From: Agrypnia vestita
Lineage: Eukaryota > Arthropoda > Insecta > Trichoptera > Phryganeidae
Length of the DNA: 64,000 bases
NCBI GenBank assembly: GCA_016648135.1
Contig: JADDOH010024964.1
Span: forward strand, 1 to 64,000
Direction: 5' to 3'
In this document: piece by piece, positions 1 through 10,400 of the stretch
How positions within the stretch are numbered: the stretch's first letter is position 1
Layout of the letters: each line of letters begins with the position of its first letter
Position numbers and translations under genes: made by a program
The notes under the pieces: model-generated
Told to the model about the DNA's origin: nothing
The model's input: the letters and a program-made list of their open reading frames with translations, nothing else
The model's database searches: none

Positions 1-180
1 AAATAGATGACGCGCGGAAGTCTGCCCGATCTTACGGCAGAAGCCCGACTGGTATGGTGTCGCCAAGTCCCTAGCTCGACCCTTTTGTTTATATCGCGGA
101 GATTTTTATTATGTTAATATAAACAAAACTCTGGGTCGGGCGATAGGTACATGGCACAGGGTTGAACAGGTACCGCTACA
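1..180. repeat. Direct terminal repeat, copy 1 (LTR-like, cut by window start)
   Basis: This stretch recurs at 1212-1391 with only two differences seen. It contains an inner stem: an arm near 80-94 (cccttttgtttatat) can pair with an arm near 117-135. Copy 2 can be extended leftward to a TG start at 1190 and ends in CA, as an LTR would. A left extension of copy 1 would lie outside the window. No clear primer binding site follows it. Confidence 0.6.
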
Positions 181-1211
181 GCACTCCCCTTCCAGCAGCT
201 TCCTCGATGGGTGGAGTGGGTGCGAGGAATGCTGCGATGCTGGTTGTTCGGTGCTCCGCGATGCTCAAGTTTATTGTTGGCTGTTGCTTGTTGCGAGCGC
301 CCGACAACCGCCGTCCGATGAGTCGTGGACGCATGGTATGCCGGTGCTCGCAGGTGAGAGCGCGCGGGGAGTTGGCGCTGGTTGAGTTGGCAACGCTCAG
401 TGAGTCGGCGTTGCTGGTGATGGTGATGGTTGAATGCAGGCGGAGAAGCGTGGGCGGCTTGTATCCCCCTGGGCACCCCTGCGTTGATGTTTGGTGCTCT
501 GTGAATCGGCGCGGGTTGTTGGTGCATGGTGGGTCGGCATGGGTTGCTGGTGCACGGTGAGTCGGCACGGGTTGCAGGTACATGATGAATCGGCACAGGT
601 TGCTGCGAACGCGCAGTGAGTCGGCGTTGCAGAATGGAACGCACAGTGAGTCGGCGTTGTTGGCGCACGGTGAGTCGGCACTGATCGCTGGTTACGAGCG
701 CCCGACAACCGTCGTCCGGTGAGTCGAGGACGCATGGTATGTCGGTGCTCGCAAGTGTGAGCGCGCGGTGAGTCGGCGCTTGTTGACTTGCCAACGCTCA
801 GTGAGTCGGCGTTGCTGGTGTTGTTGGTGACGAATGTCCGACATCCGCAGTCTTGTAGTTGAAGATGCTGGAGATGCCGGTGCTCGCCATTGCGAGCGCA
901 CAGTGAGTCGGCGCTGGATGAATCGGTTGATGAACGGCCAGGCTTAACATTTGGTTATGCAATTGGCCCCTGTTTTGCTGCTTCCGCCCGTGTCCTTTGT
1001 CACATCACTGTTCACTTGAGATCACGTCTTTCATCCGTCGGCTTCCCAAATCGAAAATAAACTGTATCACGCCGGGGTCACCACTGTTGTGAATGTTCGT
1101 GGTCGATGGTATGAAAGAGCGATATGCAGTTACGGTTTATTTCTTCCCGGAGATAGGCCCCGGAAGCAAGTTAAAGTGTACAAGTAATATGTAATGTAAT
1201 GACGAACAAAG
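181..1211. repeat. Minisatellite-rich interior between the direct repeats
   Basis: The interior is GC-richer than the surroundings and built of degenerate units around the core gtgagtcggcgttg, with roughly a dozen recognisable copies between 380 and 915. A larger duplication links about 290-430 with about 692-830, sharing gcgcccgacaacc and the following sequence. Open frames on both strands are low-complexity translations of these repeats and I do not regard them as genes. No gag, protease or reverse transcriptase is visible, so with its flanking repeats the unit resembles a non-autonomous (TRIM-like) retroelement or a satellite module. Confidence 0.55.
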
Positions 1212-1391
1212 AAATAGATGACGCGCGGAAGTCTGCCCGATCTTACGGCAGAAGCCCGACTGGTGTGGTGTCGCCAAGTCCCTAGCTCGACCCTTTTGTT
1301 TATATTGCGGAGATTTTTATTATGTTAATATAAACAAAACTCTGGGTCGGGCGATAGGTACATGGCACAGGGTTGAACAGGTACCGCTACA
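1212..1391. repeat. Direct terminal repeat, copy 2 (LTR-like)
   Basis: It is offset by 1211 bp from copy 1 and about 99% identical, which implies recent duplication or gene conversion. The unit may really begin at 1190 (tgtaatgtaatgacg) and end at 1391 (ccgctaca), giving TG...CA ends and a length of about 202 bp. A target-site duplication cannot be tested because the left flank lies outside the window. Confidence 0.6.
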
Positions 1392-1587
1392 TGTGTTTCT
1401 CACATACTTGACGATTTTAACCAAACGCAATGAAATTTAACCGATATTTTCACTGTTTGCATGCGCCTAGGTCCACTACTGGCAATGCGAAAAAAAAATC
1501 ACCATTTTTCTGTGTCCTAGTGAGAAAATTTTCAGTATGTGTTTCTCACATACTTGAGGATTTTGATCGAACGCGATGAAATCTAGC
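1392..1587. repeat. Short direct duplication
   Basis: The block beginning tgtgtttctcacatacttga recurs 146 bp later (about 1391-1438 and 1537-1585) with a few substitutions. It abuts the LTR-like repeat. No coding content is seen. Confidence 0.5.
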
Positions 1588-1714
1588 TCTGTTACACCCT
1601 GTATTTCAATATTTTGATGAAAATAAGCTTATTAGAAAGGTAAAATATGACCTAAAATATGGTAAAATATTACATATGAAAGGTAAAGTATCCAAAACCA
1701 TAATAAAATATTTT

Positions 1715-1815
1715 TTTTAAAGTGCGGATTTACCGCCTTTTAGGGGCAGCACACTATGTATGCCAGTTTGATTCTTAAATATGTCGTACCAGCCTCTGTT
1801 TGCCTTAAATCCACT
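1715..1815 (-). pseudogene. Relic of a Tigger/pogo-type transposase (CENP-B helix-turn-helix part)
   Basis: Minus-strand translation contains FKANRGWYDIFKNQTGIHSV followed by a basic stretch. This resembles the second helix-turn-helix (HTH_Tnp_Tc5/CENP-B type) of Tigger and jerky proteins, where F-K-A-S-x-G-W-(x)3-F-K-x-R-x-x-I is usual. No start codon or catalytic domain remains, and the frame is lost on either side. The similarity is by eye only. Confidence 0.45.
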
Positions 1816-3380
1816 TAAAGTCCAAGTGCTTTCTTTGTGAGATCCGCTTGCAAGGTATCGCCTCCGAAATCTTCTTTTGCGATCTAAATCTCGCACACCA
1901 ACAACTTCACAACATCTTCGTTTTTTTGCGATCTCTACTTCATTAGCACATTTACATCAGCTTCCTTGATTTATTTTTCTTTGATGCGGACTTCCTAAAC
2001 ATCCTGGCAATATCGGCCACGCACGTTGCTACGAGATATTTTTTGAATTAGCAAGCGGACGATTTTTTTTTTTTGTACGAAAAAATTCGTTGAAAACAGA
2101 ATCATGCGAAAAACAGGACATACGAAAAGTTCCACAGTAGAATGATTTAAACTTTCAGAAAAAATATGGTACGAATTTCTTATGACACATCCTGTACACA
2201 TATTTTAAAGAAAATGCATCGTATCGCGAGTGCATGACAACACACTTTTTTTTTTCCATGACGTTTCTAAACCATACCATAAGCTCATTCTGTGAGTAAA
2301 TATAATGAGCCACAATAAATATTCTAAGCCTTATGAACACCAAAAATTGTGTTCTTGAAAAATTTGGACATAGTCAAAATATTCAGAATTTTTTTTTTTT
2401 CATTGGATTTATTGTGACGTGATTTATAATATCCTAGTACTTTTACAGATTCCAAAATTAAAGGATTCCTTCAGGGTTACGTCATTAAATTGGTCAGAAC
2501 TCCGTAGAAAATTTATGGGCAATAATGAAAAGAAAATGGGAATATATACGCCAAAAACAAATAAGAGTTGATAGAAAACTTAATTAATGCTTGAAGAATG
2601 AAATGTCTATAGATATTATAAATTCTTTGTGTCTTTCTCTATCAAAAAGAATTTCTTTAGTCACAAAGACAAATGGGGATATAATAACTAAATATTTAAT
2701 ATGCAAAATTAAATATTTAGTTATTATATTTCGCACACCTCCAAAAATGAGTTTCATTATTTTTTAAGTGTTTTAAAATGCAGGTTAGTGTAACAAGGCA
2801 AACCAATATGTATCTGGAAACAGATAAGTTTTAATGGATTCCCGAAACAACAAAGTTCTCCTCCTGTCACTCGGAAGGAGAACATTACAATAATTGACCC
2901 ATATTTTATCCAACTATGCTTCGTGACAATACGTTGAAAACATTGCGAAAGATACATAAAAAATAAATAAATAAAGGTCAGGTAAAGGTAGATTTCTCGA
3001 TAAAAGAAATCATTAATAAAAAGGAGCATTAGTTTTAATAAAAATGTTTATTAACACAATGGTACAAAACTATTCTAATTTAAATTTAGTTTAAAAATTA
3101 AACTTGAAGTGAAGCTTGAAAACGTGAAGAGAGATGTTTTTAAAGAAAGCACATAAACAAAAAAAATCAAAATGCATTGTAGCAATTTTCTTCAATTTCA
3201 CGCCAAGTAGTGGATATAATTTTTTTTTAAATATACAGAGGATCTGTATCAATATGCATATATAAATAACATACCCGTGCGCAGACAATTTAAACCACAT
3301 GACCAAAGGGTTTGAAAGATGAGATAAGGTCCTAATAGTGAACTCGGGAGACACGGCCAGCGAACCATTATACCGAGAGT
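1816..3380. other. AT-rich DNA without a recognisable gene
   Basis: Open frames here are short and rich in F, Y, I and K, as expected from AT-rich noise. A motif near 2350 (gttcttgaaaaatttggac) recurs near 17720 and belongs to the edge of MITE family A. I see no splice-flanked exon or RNA gene. Confidence 0.6.
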
Positions 3381-3421
3381 GGGGCGTCAGTAATTATTTT
3401 GAATGTTACAGGAGAGCAAAA

Positions 3422-3656
3422 TGTGTTTTTTTTGCGTGCTCGCCACCCGCGTCCCGAGGCGCAAAGATGGTGGGGCGCGAGCACATAAAAAGGGGGACAC
3501 TCGGGCGCACCGGCCTCTTTTGATTTCCCGGTTCCCGCTGAGTATAGTCAGGGCTCTAGCACGCTCGGTCGACAGCAAAACGTATCCTTGTAATAAACTG
3601 GAGTAATCATCCTTTCTGCGTATTACTCCACCGCTGTGTTCCCAGGCGGGAATACA
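3422..3656 (+). mobile_element. Probable solo LTR
   Basis: The block begins TGTG and can end at AATACA. It is much GC-richer than its flanks. It has a TATA-like cataaaaagg at 3484-3493 and a polyadenylation signal aataaa at 3592-3597, spaced as in a U3-R unit. A related repeat at 55967-56040 reads straight through the equivalent position (ggagggcaaaa then tgtcaatatttc) without this block, which supports an insertion. I could not resolve a clean target-site duplication, so the exact ends are uncertain. Confidence 0.45.
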
Positions 3657-4390
3657 GTACAGTTCCTGTCAATATTTTTTTTATTGTTAAACTATATCCA
3701 TATTTGTATATCCAAAACACATATAGAAATCGTTTCATAATAAAAGAAACATTGACAAAATCAGATTGACAGAACATCTTTTTGGTCTCCTGTAAAGTTC
3801 GAAACAATCACTAACTACCTTTTGGCTTTCAATTTTCGGTACGGTTAAAATATCAAATATACAGTTCACCAAAATTTTGCAATTTATTGATTATGTCATA
3901 CATATAAGATTAATACCGTATGTTAAGAACCATACGCAGATCACCGTTTTGCATTCCAGCACTTACACTAGAGGCCGAGACATACACAAATTAACACAAA
4001 GAGCAAGTAGAAGTACCACATATTCAAATTCTACCTGAGAACTAAGATAACAGACGTTGCCTAAAGAAGTTGTACACTCAAACAGTAATGAACTGAACAA
4101 ATCTATCAAAGAGGTGATGGCTGATGGGGCAAGAAGATCTTGGAGTGGAGGCCTCGCACTAGTAGAACCGACAGTGGGGGAAAAGCAACAGAAAAGCTGA
4201 AGACAGCAAGAACAGTGATCCTTAGGTGAGAACTATATCCGACATCGGAGAGACACGACCTGTTGACGATGATGATGAATAAAAATGATTGGATTAATTT
4301 GGTTCAGATTCAGTCGGATTCCATGCCAAATTTTCGTATTATTTTCATGAACTCCAAATTTTATGATTTACATCTGAATTTTTTCTGTAA
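3657..4390. other. Non-coding stretch, possible LINE tail
   Basis: From 4105 to 4262 a GC-richer block ends in a tgatgatgatgaa run. This resembles the short trinucleotide tail of RTE-type LINEs, but no reliable protein similarity was found. The rest is AT-rich with no gene seen. Confidence 0.3.
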
Positions 4391-4394
4391 AATA

Positions 4395-5160
4395 TCGTTA
4401 TGATTTTGTAGAATGGAAGCAAGGACGCTTACCGAAGAATTGATAAGGCGACTTGAGGCATTCGAAATGAGGATGTGCAGAAGAATACTTAAAAGAAGCT
4501 GGATGGACGGAGTCACGAATGAAGATGTTTTGAATTAAGATAAATTACAGTCTCACAGAGACAATATTTTATATGCGTTATCTTAATTAACCCTTTACAC
4601 TCAAAAGTTTTTTGGTATGTTATTACTCGTTTCTCGAAAACATTCCTTAACTTATTGATATTTAATTATACTAACATGATTCTGGTTAAATTATATTGAA
4701 AATTAAAAAACCCAATATATTAAAAATATTGAGAAATAAGACTTTATTTTCTTGCCGTCATAGTGGCGACACTCAAGTAATACGGCAAACCATGTATGCA
4801 ACACTCGAAACACTCAAGTGCTAAGGGTTAATTAATCATCCGTATGGGGACAAAATTCAGTAATCGTGTTCTTAGAACATGCCCACATATAAAAATATTA
4901 TTAGAAGATGTCATGATTCAGATGAATGAAGAAAAAGAAGTTATGAAAACAATTAAAATCTGAAAACTTCAATATCTTGAACATATGAGACATTCAGGGA
5001 AGTACGAGATATTGCATCTCGTAATGCAGGGAAAGATTGCCCTAAGTCGGGGCCCCGGAAGAAGAACATCATGGCTGAAAAATCTGAGGCAGTGATTCGG
5101 CCAGTCAGCAGTTCCGGGCCAGTCAGCAGTGCCGGGCCGCAGTAAAAAAAGTTCTCATAG
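4395..5160 (+). pseudogene. Non-LTR retrotransposon (RTE-type) C-terminal relic, split by a MITE
   Basis: Two blocks translate to the usual C-terminal region that follows the reverse transcriptase in RTE-like LINEs. At 4413-4540 there is a stretch with RRLEAFEMRMCRRILKRSW and then DGVTNEDVLN. At 4935-5100 there is LQYLEHMRHSGKYEILHLV, then GPGRRTSWLKNLRQ. The intervening DNA includes a TTAA-flanked element at 4591-4827. Stops and frameshifts show that the copy is dead. Confidence 0.6.
4591..4827. mobile_element. piggyBac-type MITE with TTAA target duplication
   Basis: The 237-bp element starts CCCTTTACACTC and ends GTGCTAAGGG, forming imperfect terminal inverted repeats. It is flanked by TTAA at 4587-4590 and 4828-4831. 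TTAA duplication and CCC-type ends are hallmarks of the piggyBac superfamily. No coding capacity. It sits inside the LINE relic. Confidence 0.7.
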
Positions 5161-5200
5161 CCAATATCTATTGAAAGGATAGGGCACAAAAATAAGAATG

Positions 5201-7357
5201 AGAAAATTTCTTAGGTTCACACCACACAATGGCCAATAGTTTTAAATCTAAAACCAAGAATATGGGAAGTTTTCATTGCATAGAATATGTATTAGAAAAT
5301 AAGTTTTTGTTTTCCACATGATTAATAAACCTGATCAAAAATAAATATAAATACGAAATTAATAGGAGGTAGAGGTATATAAATACAGAAAAAAAGAAAT
5401 ACAAACTAAAATAAACATAAATGACTGTTTTTTCAAATTGCAAATAAATCATAAAAAGAACCTCTTATATTTTTATACATCGGTAGCGCCATTAATGTGT
5501 GCCATTTGATACCGTTGCTTACAAAATACTTAAGAAAATTATAAAAGACTATAAAAACATCAAACAAAAACGGCACATATTAATGGCGCGATCGATGCAC
5601 GACATTTTGTACAAATTCAATTATATGAATTACTTTCTACATCTATAAATATAAAAAAATTTAATAAATGATAATTACAGCATGCAAGGTATATCTTTCA
5701 CTATCCAAGATGGGAATGCGGCGCTAAATCCCGCAAAAAATAATTCAGCATCCAGTCCGCATCCCTGTTGACTCGATTCCAAAACAATAATCACAAACCT
5801 ACTATACAGGAATTATGTATGACATGTACGTGTTTACAACACACATATACCAAGCAACAAAAAAAAAACCACATTCAATTGTTTGAAACTACATTAAAGA
5901 TGTAAAATATTATATCTAATGGCACTAAATATTTTTCATAAGTTAAATATGTTTTAGTAAAAAGCGATCACTACTTAAATATGTTATTTGAAATACTTCA
6001 GGTAATATCTACATATTTCTCACAAACCAAAAATCGTTTGATTCCTAATGAAATAGCAGAATTTCATTTAATTTACGTTAAATGTATAAATATCGTAATA
6101 AAACAATTACCTAAATATCGAAAACTTCGACATCGCTTATCTACGTAACAGACGATATTTTACTCAAAAGTGCAAAGAATATTTTCTTAACTGTTCGAAG
6201 AATATTTTTTCTTCTTCTGTATGAAGGCTTGAACTTTGTGGTGACAAATATTTTCTTTTCAAAATAGAATGAAGAAAACTCCCCTGAAATTTTGCTACTT
6301 GCCACGAGACACCCTGTACATTTATGTTCCCAGGAAAATCTAAGCAAAAGAAAAAAGATCTTTATAAAGTATATATAACGAACACTATATTTCACAGTGT
6401 GATTTCAAAAATCCAATTATTTTTATATCCCTTCGAACATGGAGAAAAAATTCATGGAATATAATACAAATGTAAATATGAGAAGTTATTTAGACTTATA
6501 GAAGAAAAATAAGCAAGCACTTACAAATTACTCATCGCTGGTATCTACAAAAATTTGAGAACGAGATTCATTTATAACAGAGATGGCAATTAACACAAAA
6601 GTATTTTATCATAATAATTTTTCACTGCTGCCATCTATAAATAAAACATTGAAACATTTTATGTAATAAGCGGAAAAATGTTAATTAAAGAATCAAACCA
6701 TTCGACACGCAGTGAAGATTTCAGCTACATATGGGGATTATGTTTCTACAAAAATCAAAATACATAATACTGCTAAATTTAGTTTTCTTTTCCGTGTTTT
6801 TACCTTAAAATAAATATTTGTTATGATATTTTAGACACAAAGATATTGTAAATACAAATTTACAGTATTTTTATTTCTCCTTGTGAGTGCGTAAATAATA
6901 TAGAAAATTTGCGTAAATAGTTACATAAAGCAACAATATATTCCATACAATTAATGGAAAAAAATAAAGTAAATTTTCGATGTTATGGTAGTGTTCCGAG
7001 TTCTGGCCAATAGATTAAAAGATGGTTCAATTCTTTATAAAAAAAAAAATACTACAGTCCCTCATGATCAGCTGAGTGATAAAAAAGAAACAATTGTAGT
7101 CTAATAGTTAGGTCATCACAAAAAAAATCATTAATTTGATGTTTCCTTTGTAAACGTAATTATTGAAAATATATACGAACCAAACAATTGCAAATTTACA
7201 GACTATGTATAATAAAAGCGAAACTTATACTAATATCAACATGCTTGAAATATTTCTAAAACAAACGTAATATTTTACAAAAATCTTGAAACCATCCTGG
7301 CATTTTATGTACAAATTTAATCATAAAGTTAATTATCTATGTACATATGTATTTAGA
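5201..7357. other. AT-rich DNA with one hairpin, no gene seen
   Basis: No convincing exon is visible. At 5486-5503 and 5572-5589 an inverted pair (gcgccattaatgtgtgcc and its near complement) could form an 18-bp stem with a loop of about 70 nt. The last few hundred bases lie downstream of the clarin stop codon, so its 3' untranslated region should be here, but I could not pick one poly(A) site. Confidence 0.5.
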
Positions 7358-7493
7358 CTAATAGAGCATTATAGCTCCGTTAGATTTTTCTTCTATCATG
7401 GGTGCGATCGGATCTTTCTCTCGGTCATCAGCCATCGCAATAATTATGCTGACAATGTTGAGGGCCGATATGATGGCCGCACCAACGACAAAC
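7358..7493 (-). CDS. Clarin coding exon 4 (residues 183-227 and stop)
   Basis: After acceptor tatttacag|gt it encodes W, then FVVGAAIISALNIVSIIIAM (helix 4), a charged cytoplasmic tail with DDREKDP and EEKSNG, and ends IMLY followed by TAG at 7358-7360. Confidence 0.9.
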
Positions 7494-10400
7494 CTGTAAA
7501 TAATAAAAACTTTACGTATTACACATTTATCATTGAATGTACAGAATAGGAATAAACTTAGTACAGTATAACCTCGTAAACTTGACAAAAATAATCGAAT
7601 TATGCGGAACCTCGTTTATTCGAAATGCAAGGTACAATAAAAAACGCGATGTGATTGCGAAATTTACATAAAATCATAAAAATTATGAAATAATTTAAAA
7701 ATTTATTAGTGAACATGTCTATATTTGCATATTACAGAAAAAAAAATTAAATACGCAATATTTATTATGCTAATACAAAGATCGCAACATTTGTATTACT
7801 AAAGTACCCGATATTGACATATTTGTTGTTCTCACTTGCGAAAAAAATCAAAATAATTTTTTTACAATCTCGTTCAATTTCAAAAATATTTTGAATTATG
7901 TGAACTAAAATGTACCGATTTATTATTATTAATGAGCAGTACACCCGTCAAACCTCCACCAAAAGTCACAAGATTCAGCAAGCTCGAGAGATGGTTCTGG
8001 CGAATAGGCCATTACCATCTGTGAGATAGCATCTTTCTTCGAACATCAATTCCGCGAATTCTAGCGGGCGTAGTGATTCATACCACTATCTATAAATCAC
8101 TCACCACGCACATTCCTTACACATCTGCATTCTTACAGTCGCCTTCAGTTCGTTGTCCGACTTTAGATAATTTCTGACTTGCTCCTGCACATACACAGAA
8201 TGGTATGTGCAAGACTTCATAACTTAAATAATCAATAAAGGACCTAATCCTTTATCGGTTAATTAAGTTATAAAGTCCTCAAGATTTATTTGTTAAACAA
8301 TGCTTTGCTCATTTTTAGTAAGTATTTTGTGCTGGAAAAAACACTTAAAAGTCAAGAAATATCATATAATACTTCAAAATAATGGTATCTTGCCTTGTTT
8401 AATACATCCATTGCTCATTTGATAAATCAAAAATGTAATAATTAATATTACGAATATTAATTAAACGAATAATGAATATTATATTTACCAAAAAGACCTT
8501 CCAAAATCTGCCATCCCTTCAGAGGTCCATTTATTATTCAAATCCACTTTACTGAGAACATTGTACTGGATCTTGGTGTAGTATTCTACGACCCACAATA
8601 ATATCGCTCCTAAGTCTGCAAACACTACAATGAAAAATTATCTTGATTACTTGCAAGAAATAAATATTATTTGTCACAAAATATAATAATAGTCCTAAAC
8701 ATTATAATAAATCAAGACTGTCTTCTTTAAATTATGAAGAGCTTAATCATATTTTCATCATAACATTATTGTCATTTTCAGTGATGGTATTTACATTGAG
8801 TTAACGCAACACATTTGAGAGCGATAATACAAGATGACTGGCCATCTTATCACAGGACGATCCACACTTTTTCATCATGTGACCTACAAACTTCCACTTA
8901 AGCTGAGCTGCTGTCTCCGTGACTTTTGAAAATAAGGGAATGAACGCAAGCCACATTTGTGACTTTTGTACATTCGCTTACGTTAAAAGTTTGATAAAAA
9001 AATAAGCAGAATTTTTTAATTTCTCCGTCAATATAAGTTCAATTGTGGCAATTTTTTTATGTTGTATTGGTACACTTATCTCTGACATGTCTTGACTTTG
9101 GCAGCGACTTTACTCGCTTACTATTACTGCTTATTTTATTATTGGCTGTCAAAAAGGTAATACGTGTTTTGGTGTGCTTGGTGATTTTTTACTTTTCAAA
9201 CTTTCAGACCAAAACACCGTCATCTGTCTCCGTATTCGTCGGACATGGTTCTTTGTGTCTACTTCATATTCCCGAAGACGTAAAAAAATATAAAAATGCA
9301 ATGTTTTATCAACATTGAGAAGATTAAGACAGAATCGCTGAATTTGGATTGGAAAAAGCCCTGGCATGTTAACATGGAATTTATGTTGCATCAATATTCT
9401 TACTATTTTAAACGCTAGTGCTTTAAAATAGGACTAATTTGCTGTCATCAAACCACCAACCACTGGAGCACTAGGTGAGAATCATAACCACTTAACCAAC
9501 AAGCTTCTTTGTAGGAGACAAAATTAATATTTAATTAATAAATAACAGCTACAAAATTACACCGATACTCAGGAATGTGCACAAGGGCTAGTTGAGTGGC
9601 AATTCTAAAAAAAAATTAAAATTGTATTCAAGTTGAAAAAAATGTAAATTTGGATTCTTAATAAATCAAATAATAAAGATACTTTTTGATCAAATTTCTG
9701 GTCCCTAAGGATCCATCTTGTAAAATGCTGTGCGTGGAAAGAAGAACCCAATATCCTTATTTCCAGTATGGCACCATCGCTTCCATTAATCTTTTAATGG
9801 TTACAGAACCGTAAGGATGATGATATGACAAACATCTATGTTACGTTTTCTAATTAATTTTCTAACTACTTAATTCTATGCAGCCATCCAAAACGCAAAA
9901 GGTAACATAATATTACCTGCTAGCTGAAGCCCAAAGGAAAATGTGTATGGCTAAATCTGTCATCAAAACTAACAATTTGAAAAAATCCATTCTATCTTTA
10001 AAAATTTTAACTAGTTGAAATAATGTTTTTTCTTACCCGCTAACGCATTCCACAAGTAGAGTCCTGGAACTGCCGCTAACTTGGATGCTGGAACCGTGGC
10101 GGTGTTTACAGCGGCAAACAAGGCCCCCAAGGCAGCAAGAGCTAGTCCCGCGCCGGTACACGCTACGGTACCAATCCACGCTGCCTGATGAAGCAGTTCT
10201 GGTTCCGATTGCACCATCATTGGTACTGGAATAAAATTATGATTTAATATTAAATCATCACAATTTTGGTTGTATTTATAACAGAACACAAGGAATCTTT
10301 TTTTGACAGTGATGCGTTCAATATTGGAATGAAATAATGTAGTCATAACAGATACAACAAAATGAACGTAACCAGGCACGTGCGTTGAGTGCACTGAAGC

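Noticed and set aside
114..794. 226-residue minus-strand open frame and two overlapping frames, candidate gene
   Set aside because: The sequence is a direct translation of the gtgagtcggc minisatellite, open on several frames and both strands, low in complexity and without any domain. Treated as a repeat by-product.
7564..7640. pogo/Tigger-type MITE end (cagtataacctcgtaa)
   Set aside because: Only one end was found, with no inverted partner in the next kilobase, so it is not listed as an element.
8222..8280. Inverted pair cttaaataatcaataaagg / taattaagttataaag near 8230-8275
   Set aside because: Short, AT-only and imperfect pairing of the kind expected by chance in such DNA.
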